Assembly: GCA_019096065.1 (NCBI GenBank)
Contig: JAGUCH010000002.1
Span: forward strand, 15,574,501 to 15,638,500
Length of the DNA: 64,000 nt
Reading direction: 5' to 3'
Source of the DNA: Paracyclopina nana
Taxonomy: Eukaryota; Arthropoda; Copepoda; Cyclopoida; Cyclopettidae
Each line of letters starts with the position of its first letter. Within the stretch, counting starts at the first letter, position 1. The notes beneath the pieces were generated by a model. It was not told the DNA's origin and did not search any database. It saw only the letters and a program-made list of their open reading frames with translations. A program made the translations under genes and the position numbers. Positions 19,421 through 29,700 of the stretch are shown here, piece by piece.

Positions 19421-22041
19421 ATGGCCAATTTGGTTGCCGATGTGACCAAAGAGCTTGACTCAAGAGTCCACGTGGTGTTTAATGATGAAGATCTTCCATT
19501 TGAAGAGGAACTTTTGCGTAACCCACACTCGCTCAAGTCGTGGCTTCGCTACATTGAAGCACGCGAGGATGCTGCGCCTTCCAAGCTCAATATGCTCTAC
19601 GAACGAGCACTGAAAGAGCTCCCAGGCTCTTATAAGCTTTGGTATCGGTACCTTCGACTTCGTCGTCTTCAAGTTCGAGGACGTTGTGTGACAGACCCGA
19701 TGCATGATCAAGTGTCCAACTGCTTCGAGCGATCTTTGGTGTTCATGCACAAAATGCCTCGAATTTGGATCGATTACTGCACATACCTGGTTGGCTTGTG
19801 CAAGGTCACCAAATGCAGGAGAGTGTTTGATCGAGCTCTGAGGGCTTTACCAGTTACGCAACATGCTCGTATTTGGACCATCTACATCAACTGGGTGAAG
19901 CGCCATGACATTCCAGAGACTGCACTGAGAATCTACAGAAGGTTCCTCCAGCTTTGTCCTGACGAAGCGGAGGATTTTGTGGATTACCTCATTGCTGTTG
20001 ACAAGCTGGACGACGCTGCGGTCATTTTGGCCAAAATTGTCAACAATCAGGATTTCGTTTCGAAGAAGGGCAAATCCAATCACACCCTATGGCACGAGTT
20101 GTGCGAGCTGATATCGAAAAATCCAAACAAGATCAAGTCTCTGAATGTAGATGCCATCATTCGCGGCGGGCTTCGACGGTACACCGACCAAGTTGGACAT
20201 TTGTGGAACTCCCTGGCCGATTATTACATTCGTAGCGGTCTGTTTGAACGAGCTCGCGACATTTACGAAGAGGCCATTCAAACTGTAACCACAGTGCGCG
20301 ATTTCACCCACGTGTTCGATGCCTATGCCCAATTCGAAGAGTTGTCCCTTGCCAAGCGCATGGAAGACGCAGGAGACGGAGAGCTGTCAAAGGACGAAGA
20401 ACTGGTACTGGACTTGTACATGGCTCGCTTCGAAGACTTGATTGAACGGAGGCCACTTCTGCTGAATTCAGTGCTGCTTAGGCAAAATCCTCATAATGTT
20501 GCCGAGTGGCAGAAACGAGTGGAGTTGTTCAAGGACAAGCCACACGAGGTCATCAACACTTTCACAGAGGCTGTCCAGACAGTCGATCCTAAGCAAGCTG
20601 TAGGCAAGTTGCATAATCTCTGGGTGAACTTCGGCAAATTTTACGAGGAAAACGACCAGTTGGATGATGCTCGTGTAATCCTCGAAAAAGCGACGCACGT
20701 GTCGTTTCTCAAAGTGGATGACCTGGCCTACATTTGGTGTGAGTGGGTTGAATTGGAATTGCGTCACGAGGAGCATGACCGAGCGCTAACCCTTTTAAGA
20801 AGAGCAACAGCTCCTCCGCCAAGGAGGATTTCTTATCACGACAAAAGTAAGCACACTCGTAATTCCATTGGCAATCACTTCATAACTGTTTGTTTATAGC
20901 TGAGACTGTGCAAATGAGGCTGCACAAATCACTGAAAATTTGGTCGCTCTACGCCGACTTGGAAGAGTCTTTTGGCACGTTCAAGACAACCAAGGCAGTG
21001 TACGACCGCATCCTGGAGCTCAAGATACCCACGCCGCAAATCATCATCAATTATGGACTATTCCTCAAAGAGAACAACTACTTTGAAGAGGCCTTCAAGG
21101 CGTACGAAAAAGGAGTGTCTCTCTTCAAATGGCCCAACGTATTTGACATATGGAACACTTACTTGACTGAATTCCTGGAGCGCTACGGAGGCACCAAACT
21201 TGAGCGAGCTCGGGACCTGTTTGAACAATGCCTCGAGAATTGCCCTGAGAAGTATGCCAAACCCATCTACTTGCTCTTCGCTAAACTAGAGGAGCAGTTC
21301 GGTATGGCTAGGCACGCAATGGCTGTCTATGAACGAGCTATTGCTGCCGTTGACAAGTCCGACAAAATGGCTGTTTTCAACATCTACTTGAAAAAGGCCG
21401 CCGAGATCTACGGAGTCACGCGAACTCGGGAGATTTACGAGAAGGCAATTGAGGAGTTGGACGACCAAGAGGCATCTGAAATGTGCCTCCGGTTTGCCGA
21501 TATGGAAACCAAGTTGGGCGAGATTGACCGAGCTCGTGCCATTTATGGCCATTGCTCCCAAATGTGCGATCCTCGTGTGGCTACCAAGTTTTGGAACAAT
21601 TGGAAAGAATTCGAGGTGCGCCATGGAAACGAAGACACACTGCGTGAAATGCTGAGGATCAAGAGGTCTGTGCAGCATCAATACAACACCCAAGTGAACA
21701 TGATGTCTGCCCAAATGCTGTCAGGAGCGATGGCAGCCTCGGAAGAGGCCGTTCTACCCGTGGAGGACAGCATGAAAATGTTGGATTCTGTGGCCTCTGA
21801 GCCACCCAGTGGAAAGGAAAACGTCAGCAAGAGCAATATTATGTTCGTTAGAGGCGAAACTCAATCCAAGTCTGTTTTGGAGGCTGAAAAAGAGGCCACT
21901 GCCAACCCAGACGAAATCGACATTGATGATAGCGATGACGATGATGATGAAGATGATGAGCCCGTGGCCAAGAAGACCAAGATCGAAGAGCAAGCCATTC
22001 CATCGGAGGTTTTTGGAAGTCTAAAAAAAGATGATGAATAA
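19421..22041 (+). CDS. XAB2: Pre-mRNA splicing factor SYF1 / XAB2
   Basis: Two exons, 19421-20846 and 20900-22041, with a 53-nt intron in phase 1. The product is 855 residues, the same length as I recall for human XAB2. It is an array of HAT (half-a-TPR) repeats across almost the full length, with recurring W-x-x-Y and A-R-x-[IV]-[YF]-E patterns such as RARDIYEEAI and RARAIYGHC. The C-terminus is acidic (DDSDDDDDEDDEP) and followed by a basic patch (AKKTK), as in orthologues. XAB2 belongs to the Prp19-associated (NTC) spliceosome complex and in vertebrates also binds XPA and stalled polymerase in transcription-coupled repair. The stop codon lies inside an AATAAA, and the LARP7 stop is 7 nt away on the opposite strand. 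Confidence 0.95.
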
Positions 22042-22042
22042 A
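22037..22042 (+). terminator. AATAAA overlapping the XAB2 stop codon
   Basis: The hexamer AATAAA contains the TAA stop (22039-22041). If used, cleavage would fall inside the LARP7 coding region on the other strand. Confidence 0.45.
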
Positions 22043-22048
22043 CTATCT

Positions 22049-23464
22049 TTAATCTTCGTCCTCGTTAAAGAATTTGTGGCAGTTTTCCTTTTGCTGCATC
22101 TCGTGCACTTTGAGTACCAGACGATCTTTCCCACGTGGTTTGTTTCCAGCCGCCTTTTTCACCTTGACTTTCCCACTCAATTTAGCCTCTCTGTCATCCT
22201 TGATCTTTTGCCAGTAATTCACCTCTGCTTCGCCACTCAATATCTCAGGCTGGCCTAGAATCTTGGCATTCGCCAACGTTTTGGCCTGGTCAGCGTGAGC
22301 ACAACGCACATAGTATTCACTGGCTCCGATTTTGGCGTCCACGTAATTGACATTCTCCATGACTGCAGCTTTGATCCTTTGCTTCACTTTTTTGTCGTCC
22401 TCAATGGGCTCTTCCACAATGAACTTCACTATAATGCCTGGCACAAATTCCAACTTGGGCTTTTCCTCGTCTGCTTCTGGTGGCAGTTGCTCCTCCTTTT
22501 GCTTGTCCAAAAACTGCCTCAGCTTCATTTTGCTGTGTGCCATATTCTTCCTTTGCAAATTCAAATACTTGTTTCTTAGCCGTTTCCACTCAGTTTTAGG
22601 CATGATCTGAACTGTTGCAAGGGGATCTTGAGGAGCACCATTGCATTCCTCTTTTTGCTTCCTTTTCCTCTTGCGCTTCCTTTTCTCTTTCTTGTCCCCT
22701 TCCTCATCATCGGCAGCTTCGTCTTGTTGCTTTTCTTTGGATTCTCCCTTCGCAGTTTCGTCCTTTTCCTTGCTGTCTTCCCCAAGAGCTTCCTGCTCAA
22801 TGTGATAAGTTTTCACGCTCAGCAACTCAGAGGGATCAATGAGTTGGGGGATTTTCCTTTTGGCAGCGATATAGGCCTCAACAGCAGCCTTTACGCCATC
22901 CTCTGAGTCAAACTCGACGAAAGCAAATCCCTTTGCCATCCTATTATGCTTGAACTTTGGCAGCGAGACGTAGGCCACCGGTCCATACTTTTCAAAGAGC
23001 TGCTTCACCATCTCGATTGTGATGTCAATCGGCAACCTTTCCACATAAATAGTGCGACTCTCATGATCTTGTCCGTTGATGGCCTCGAGGTCTTTACGTC
23101 GCTTTATTTGGCGTCCACATTTTGGGTCGTCACGAATCTCAAACACGTCAGATTGTGTCGAATTCAAAGCAGCCCACAGATCATCAGTGTTGTCAGCATG
23201 ACCAAAGTACTCGCGTAGCATCGAGACAAGCTTGTTGAAACGCAAAAATATGTCGAGGTCGAGCCACGGAGAAACCGTCATTTTCTCAGCCATGTAAACA
23301 CTTTTCGAGCAATTGGTATCACCAAGATAGAATTCCATTTGATCCACTATAGCTTTAAACATGGCTTTCTTCCGTTTTCGTGGCTTCTTTCGGCCAGAAT
23401 GAGCGTCATCTAACTTGGCTATTTTCATGGACGGCTCTTTGTCATGATTTGGTTCCTCTGCCAT
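22049..23464 (-). CDS. LARP7: La-related protein 7 (LARP7)
   Basis: A single exon of 471 residues from the ATG at 23464. Domains in order: a basic N-terminus (RKKPRKRKK), a La motif (about 37-100, with FYLGDTNCSKSVYM), an RRM1 (about 137-210, RTIYVERLPIDIT and KGFAFVEFDSEDG), a Lys/Glu-rich linker with KRKRKRKQK, and a C-terminal xRRM (about 345-430, PGIIVKFIVEEPI and NVNYVDAKIGASEYYVRC). LARP7 binds the 3' end of 7SK RNA, holds P-TEFb in the inactive 7SK snRNP and in vertebrates helps U6 modification. The domain set is complete. It is convergent with XAB2, another nuclear RNA factor. Confidence 0.93.
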   Translation of the reverse strand: MAEEPNHDKEPSMKIAKLDDAHSGRKKPRKRKKAMFKAIVDQMEFYLGDTNCSKSVYMAEKMTVSPWLDLDIFLRFNKLVSMLREYFGHADNTDDLWAALNSTQSDVFEIRDDPKCGRQIKRRKDLEAINGQDHESRTIYVERLPIDITIEMVKQLFEKYGPVAYVSLPKFKHNRMAKGFAFVEFDSEDGVKAAVEAYIAAKRKIPQLIDPSELLSVKTYHIEQEALGEDSKEKDETAKGESKEKQQDEAADDEEGDKKEKRKRKRKRKQKEECNGAPQDPLATVQIMPKTEWKRLRNKYLNLQRKNMAHSKMKLRQFLDKQKEEQLPPEADEEKPKLEFVPGIIVKFIVEEPIEDDKKVKQRIKAAVMENVNYVDAKIGASEYYVRCAHADQAKTLANAKILGQPEILSGEAEVNYWQKIKDDREAKLSGKVKVKKAAGNKPRGKDRLVLKVHEMQQKENCHKFFNEDED

Positions 23465-23631
23465 TTTCGCGAGCTTTTTCAAAAAAAACTTTTATACGAT
23501 TTTTATGTCTTCGCTCAGAATCAGAAGTAATGTAATTGCAACAACTAAATAGTGATTTCTTTTCGATCTAGTGAAAACAGCTAAAACTGCTCTATGTAGT
23601 TTTGATTTTAGAGGCTTAGAGAATTGTTTAC

Positions 23632-24118
23632 TAGTGATGGAACGAGTTTCAGCTTGGCTTGAAAGCTTGAAGCTGAAACCCAGCTTGAGCTACATAAGCA
23701 AAAAGCTTGGGATCGCTCGAACCAAATTTTGAAAAGCTTGAAAAAGCTTGAAACCCAAAAATGCAAAGCTTGAAAAAGCTTGACACCCAAAAAAAACTTA
23801 ATTCATTTTTAATCAAAAGAAAAAGGTCTGATTTTAAAGTTAACAAATAGATAAGGGAATGCAGTACATAATCAAAGTTAAAGCTATTTCTGTCATTTTT
23901 TTTACATTTTTTGGGCAATTTTGTCAAATCTGGTGACTAATCACAATTTTTTATCTTAAAGTACTAAAAAAGTGAAAAGCTTGAAAAAAGCTTGAAATGT
24001 GAAATTTTGAGCTTGAAAAAGCTTGATAATAATTTTCAAAAGCTTGGGATCGCTCGAACACTTTTCAAAAAGCTTGAAGCTTGATCAAGCTGAAAATTTC
24101 CGGCTCGTTCCATCACTA
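23632..24118. mobile_element. 487-bp non-autonomous hAT-type element with 8-bp target duplication
   Basis: The element starts TAGTGATGGAACGAG and ends with its exact reverse complement CTCGTTCCATCACTA. On both sides lies the same 8 bp, TTGTTTAC (23624-23631 and 24119-24126). An 8-bp duplication with short TIRs of this kind is the mark of hAT transposons. The interior is made of repeats of AGCTTGAAAA, and AAGCTTGGGATCGCTCGAAC occurs twice as a direct repeat. There is no transposase. Intact TIRs and a perfect duplication suggest a fairly recent insertion. Confidence 0.85.
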
Positions 24119-24126
24119 TTGTTTAC

Positions 24127-25874
24127 AAAATGATGTATAGGCGGACACAAACTCACAACTATTAGAAGGGAGCAGGCGATCGCTCTGCTACTCAAAACTT
24201 TAAAGTAGGATGGGCGCTGTAAGCCATTGGAGTGACAAACTTTTTTGATAGATGGCGCTTTTTGTGCAAGTATATTGGGGCGCGCGAAACTTGTCACGTG
24301 ATCATGAGCTGCGATTTGATTGGCTGATCAGCGGAGCCAGGCTAATAAAATTTGGCTTCAACCAAGATGGCTTCAACAATAAAAAGCTTGGAAATTTGTG
24401 TGAGTTGCAAATGGTTTTATGGCTTGAATGGGTGCCATTTTATCCGAAGATTATGTCATATTTATAAAGTTTTAAGAATCAGGGCACCAAACGCTAAAAT
24501 ATAGCCCATTCCAATGTAGTGCAGCCATTTCAAATGTACTTGCTCAAGTTTCCTGGCTAAATAGCGCTGCGAATCTAGCAACTTAATGCCTTTGGCTTAT
24601 TTTCACCAAGTGGACTCCCGTTGACAGGGCATAATGGCAGGAAATTGCATTGGAATACTTTATTAGGCTAATTGGCCAACTGCTTGGAATGGAGTCAGCG
24701 ATCACATCAATTTTTACTCCTACATATGACACCACTCTCAGAAAAGTCAAGCATCACTTTTAGGACTTTAAATGTAGAAAGAAAACAAATCAATCATTCA
24801 TAAACGTACATGATTGGAGATAAATCAGGCTTCAAACTAGTCCGTTTTATTCTGCAAGGAGGAGAAGGCGCTCTATAAAAGATTTTGCTTTTCGCTCTAT
24901 AAGCCTTGCATTTGAGCGTAAGAAAATATAGAGGGAGCTCATTTCCTGCGTTTCTGAAAATTCCTCCGCTGATTTTAGGCCTCTGAATGCAGCAGCTTTT
25001 CCATTTGCTTTCATATAAAAACTGATGATATTGTAGCATAAAACCAAAACATGAGCAGTCATTTGAAGACATTTGCAAAATGTTAGTGTTTTCTGAGAAT
25101 TTTCTTTTTGCCAAAAGCATAGTTCCAATTGATATTGAGTTCTTGGGTGAATATGCCATGCACAAACAGAGATTTTTTTACCAAAATTGTTGTTGATAAA
25201 AATACTAATAAGTTTACTTTCATCATTTTCGAAAATACTCCATAGGTCTCAAGAAAAACTCAAAAATCCTTGTTTCCCTTTGCTACGGCGCTGCGTTGAT
25301 ACTAGCTCTATTTTCACAATAGGGGGCGCTATTTACCCTCGACGGCAGGGGCTATTTATAAATTGCTCATTGCGGAAGCTCCTTCGGTCCGCCCCAAAAA
25401 ATGAGTACGCGTTCCCTTACTCTTCATTTTACAATTATTTATATGTTGACATCTTTTCCATTGTCGTTGAGTCGCCTGACCTGGCAGCTAATCCTCATAT
25501 TCCTCAACGTTCGCGATGGGGCCATCAAGAATGAACTTTTGAAGTGAGTCGAGCGATCGAAAGCCGTGTAATTTTCCCGCCGTTATTTTCCAAATTGCAA
25601 CCGAGCCAGCTTATTTTGGCCAACTTTAATTCTAAAATAGCCACACTGTATTCTGGCCATTTTTTTCCTTTCATAGAAAAAAGGCCTACCATTCATTTCA
25701 TTTAAAATTCCAATGTATTTTAGTATTCTTGTCTCTCTTTATATTGTATTAACTTAGAAAACAAATTCTACGCTGGCCTGTCTCGGGCTAAATTCGATCT
25801 ATTCAGTTTGTTTATTATTTGGCTTTTGCGCTTAATGAAAAAAAATCCAAACTATAAGTTGCGTGGCTAAAAGA
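24127..25874. other. Gene-poor stretch upstream of TFAM
   Basis: No gene is firmly supported. Frames on both strands at 24794-25165 and 25187-25534 have no domain content. An ATG at 25401 opens a short hydrophobic frame ending at a possible donor (25544), which could be a small upstream exon but is unproven. CTCF-like AGRKGGCGCT motifs lie at 24250 and 25321. The last 300 bases are the probable TFAM promoter. Confidence 0.35.
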
Positions 25875-26663
25875 ATGTTGTCCTCCACAACCATGTTGGG
25901 CTTGACATCCAGGATGAACATGTTGGTCTTGGGATCAGTTCCTTCTGTCAGATATGGCTCTTCGCCTCAACCGTCTGGAAAAGACCTTTGTTTGCCCAAG
26001 AGGCCAGCCCAATTCATGATGTATCTCAACCAAGTCCGGCCGGAATTGGTGAAGCAAAACCCCAACGCGTCCGTCTTGGAAATAAGCAAATTAGGGAGTA
26101 AATTATACTCGCAACTGCCCGAGGATAAAATTCAGGTAAGAGCTGTGCCTATGGACTGGGAATATTTTCTATTTTCTACTGTATGTTCGTTTTTAATTCA
26201 GGCTCTGAAACAAGAGTATGAGGAGCACAAAAAGTCCTACTTTAAAGCCATGGAAGCTTTGAGAAACAGCGAAGAGGGCAGGAAGCTCTTGGATGCGAGG
26301 AAAAGAGAGGGCTTGATCAAAAGGTTGGAGAAGAAATTGAGGCATGAAAAAGCTCTCGTTGAAGAACTGAGCAGCAAACTTGGCATGCCAAAAAAGCCTC
26401 CTCCAGCTGCCTTTTTGTACAGCAGTGCAAACTCTCTCAGTGGCTTGAATGTGCAGTCTATCAATTTAAAGTACACAGCTCTTCCTGAGGCTGAAAAGGA
26501 GCACTACAAAGCTGAAAACAAAAGATTGACTGAGAAGTACAAAGCGGAAAAAGACGAATTTATGAAATCTTTGCGTGGCAGTGAGGAAGGAAAAAAGCTC
26601 ACCAGCCTAATGAAGCAGGTTAGTGAGACGAGGGCTGAGCTGAAACAACTCATCAAAGAATGA
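25875..26663 (+). CDS. TFAM: Mitochondrial transcription factor A (TFAM), two HMG boxes
   Basis: Two exons, 25875-26135 and 26202-26663, joined in phase 0 across a 66-nt GT-AG intron. The product is 240 residues. The first 30 residues lack acids and carry Arg and Ser (MLSSTTMLGLTSRMNM), as in a mitochondrial presequence. HMG box A covers about residues 40-115 (LPKRPAQFMMYLNQVRPELV). A Lys/Glu-rich helical linker follows, and a diverged box B lies at about 140-215 (KKPPPAAFLYSSANSL). TFAM bends and packages mtDNA and starts transcription with the mitochondrial polymerase. The intron has no stop and a length divisible by three, so retention would keep the frame and insert 22 residues into box A. 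An AATAAA follows at 26771. Confidence 0.88.
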   Translation: MLSSTTMLGLTSRMNMLVLGSVPSVRYGSSPQPSGKDLCLPKRPAQFMMYLNQVRPELVKQNPNASVLEISKLGSKLYSQLPEDKIQVRAVPMDWEYFLFSTVCSFLIQALKQEYEEHKKSYFKAMEALRNSEEGRKLLDARKREGLIKRLEKKLRHEKALVEELSSKLGMPKKPPPAAFLYSSANSLSGLNVQSINLKYTALPEAEKEHYKAENKRLTEKYKAEKDEFMKSLRGSEEGKKLTSLMKQVSETRAELKQLIKE

Positions 26664-26770
26664 GACTGCTTTTCAAGTGTCATTTTGTACTATTTTTGTA
26701 CTGACTAAAAATGACGCTCCGAACAGAGTTCAGTTAGTTGAGCTTTGTTTAAATCATGAAATTTTCACCA

Positions 26771-26776
26771 AATAAA
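26771..26776 (+). terminator. Poly(A) signal of TFAM
   Basis: AATAAA 107 nt after the TFAM stop codon, in AT-rich DNA. Confidence 0.5.
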
Positions 26777-29700
26777 ATAATATACCCTCATATTTTTTTA
26801 TTCTTAGACGAAAGTTTTCTCATGTCGAAACTTGCGTTATTTTTCATGTAAGTTCTCAAAACCTCTCATGATTCGGTCACCTTGCGCTAAAATAAAAGAC
26901 TAAAAAGAGTGAAAGAGTAGTTAGTTTAACTGAATTATTCAGGTTAATTAAGCCTACTTGTTCACCCCTCCCGTGAGAGTTTAATTACGTTCTGTATGTA
27001 ATTTTGTATGCATCATTTATGGTTACTATGAATTTAAGTTATGGTATTACACGATAGGAATTAGATCCCTTGGGAGGATCTTAGGAGAATCAAACTGAAT
27101 GCTTTTTATCAACTGTACCATATTGGACTCGACCTCGAGCTTTAATGAGTTTCTCATGATTTATCATTCATGTACGATCAATACTTCATTGTACTACTGG
27201 GGCCACTAATCATAGTAAGCTATAATTGAAAAACTGTGACCTGAAAAAAAAATGAGTAGCTCTCAAAATGAGTAAGGCAGGCTAGAAAAGCCTGATATCC
27301 AGAATGTGTTTTAGCATGGTGGTAGGTTCATGCATGTTTTATGGTCATGCCAAACAAACAGCAGTCAGGCTCTTTTTTGCCATTGTAAAAGGAGGGGATC
27401 ACTGTAAATCTTCCCTTTTACTTGAACAGGAAGGGAAAGCCAAAAATGTTGTAGAAGCATTCACATTTACATAATTCGCCATCTTCCCCCTTTTCTTCTC
27501 TTTTTGGCCCATGAGATATGGATACTCCTTCCATCTGAAATGGTCTTACAGAGTCATCTTACAGTTGTAGTAGTAACCCCCTGATTTATGGCAGGCAAAA
27601 TCTTCTTCTTACGGCTGACCAGCGTAGCTGCTTTCATTTTAGTATTATTGGAACTTTCTTCCAAAATTGGATGTCAATGAAATTGCCTGTTTGAGCCACT
27701 ATCTTCAAAGGCCAAGAAGTGACAAGAAAAAAGGCCAATAACACGTGCATGAAGATGGATGGAGAGCTAGCTACCACCACAATGCACTAGAAGAAGTGAA
27801 GGAAAAAAGGTTGACATGACAGCCTCCATTACATGGGGAAAAAGGTGCCCAACTTTTTCCACTTCCTCCCTTTTTTAAAACGAGTGAATTTGATTTGCCA
27901 CCTTGGACTACTTGCCAACAACTACGTACCAACTGTCATTGGAAATTGAAAACTTTTCCTGGGTGGAAAAGTTGTCTGCTTCTTTGAAAACTTTGTTCAA
28001 ACGTGAGCTCCATTTGATGCTCTACTAAAGAAGATGTGCTCAGGAGTAACTCGAGATCAATTCTTCTGAGGTTGCGTGACTAGACTACCAAAACTCAAAG
28101 TTGCGCAACAGCATAGCACATTCTTGCTGCGCGGCTTTCTACTTATTACGAAGAACGCGAGCATATTTGCCAATAATCTACTATAGTAGTTGTATGCCAC
28201 GAAATTGATTTACTGTCACACTCTCCAATGATTAGATGATCCCCCTTAAGGCCATTGAAAACATGGCTGCCATAAACCAAGGTCCATAGGGTCCCTAGCT
28301 GGCTGCCAAATGTTCTCAATCTGGCTAGGATGATCTTTTTGCCCCATCAACCCATTAGCATTACATCCTCGACTTCCTCTCCTAGCAAAAATGCAGAAAA
28401 TACCCGCAACTGTATTTGTATGCCCCTTGGTCATATAGTGCAGTTTTGGTAGGGTCCAAAAAATGTGGTGACAACTATCATAGTGTTTCTTTTTTAGGGG
28501 GAATTGCCTTGGTCTTGGTCTTGTCCGGAAATTGAAACTCAGTTAGGGGACTTTCACTAATCGTAGCCAGAAGGTGAGTATAGCATTCTGGTCTCTTGGG
28601 CCATTTGTTTGTACCCCAGAATTCACCTCAGTCTGCAAAGCTAGCTTCCCCTTTCGCCTTTTACGACAGTACTTTCCTTTGCATGACCAAGACAGTTTGT
28701 CCGCCACCCTCATTTAATCGTAATGCTATTTGCCAATGCATGTTGCTCCATCTTTTCCAATATATTGGCCAAGCTCTGACTTCATTTAACGATACCACAT
28801 TGAGGGTGAAACAATACCTTATTTCGTGAGCAACGGTAACTTGATAAAATCAGCATTTATAAAAGTACTTGCATTTCGACCTAGCAATGGTTTTTATAAT
28901 CATTGATCTTTCCACTGCACAAAGGCGCTTACTTTTAAATTGCTGCAGTAAAATAGCCTATGAATGTAAAAACTTTTTTGCAACTTGCAAGCTTTAAGAA
29001 AGCATGCAATCTAGATATTCCTGTCTTCCTATGGGTTCTCAATACAGTAATTAATTATCTTAATTTGTCATTGCAATGTATTATTATGCCGTAAAGGTTG
29101 CACGAAGTCGTGAATAAAAATATCGCGTAACGTCTCAGCTGATGAAAATCAAAACAAAACCACGTGAATATCAGTTTGACGAGAAAATTCGTCAAAAGCA
29201 GCAGGCAGTGAAACGAAAGCTTTTTTTGCTCAAATTTACTTTTTGCCTCGACAACAAAGCTGCCATGTAGCCGCTATCAAGTTTTGAAGGCGCGAGCCTC
29301 ATCAGACAGATAGCAAAAAGTGGCTGGCAGTAGGTAATATAAAGCGGGAAGAAAAGTTGTGCACAAATGAATATAGAGTGGCTATGGAGCGCTTATTTTT
29401 TGTCCAAGACCTGCAGTAGAAGAAGAAAGGGGTTGTTATAATAGTTGGAAAGGTACCAGTACGCATTCTACGGAAGAGTATATTGTGCTACAGGATTGGG
29501 AGTGTGCGCGCAACACCTCCAAACCTCCGAAGCCCGAAGTTGGAGGAGTGAAAGCCGTTGGGGCAAATGTACATTTAGTCGTCCAAGAGCCTTCGTTTTG
29601 CACGCACAAACTTTCCTTCTCCTCCTACATACAGCCACAGTAGTAATTCTGCCATTGCTGTAATCAAGATGGATTAACCATCAGTGTTTCCACAGCAGCA

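Noticed and set aside
25401-25543. Possible small first exon: ATG at 25401 opens a hydrophobic 47-codon frame ending at a consensus-like GTGAGT
   Set aside because: No family resemblance, and the only continuation I found gives a peptide of about 68 residues with no support. It may be a 5' UTR exon of TFAM instead.
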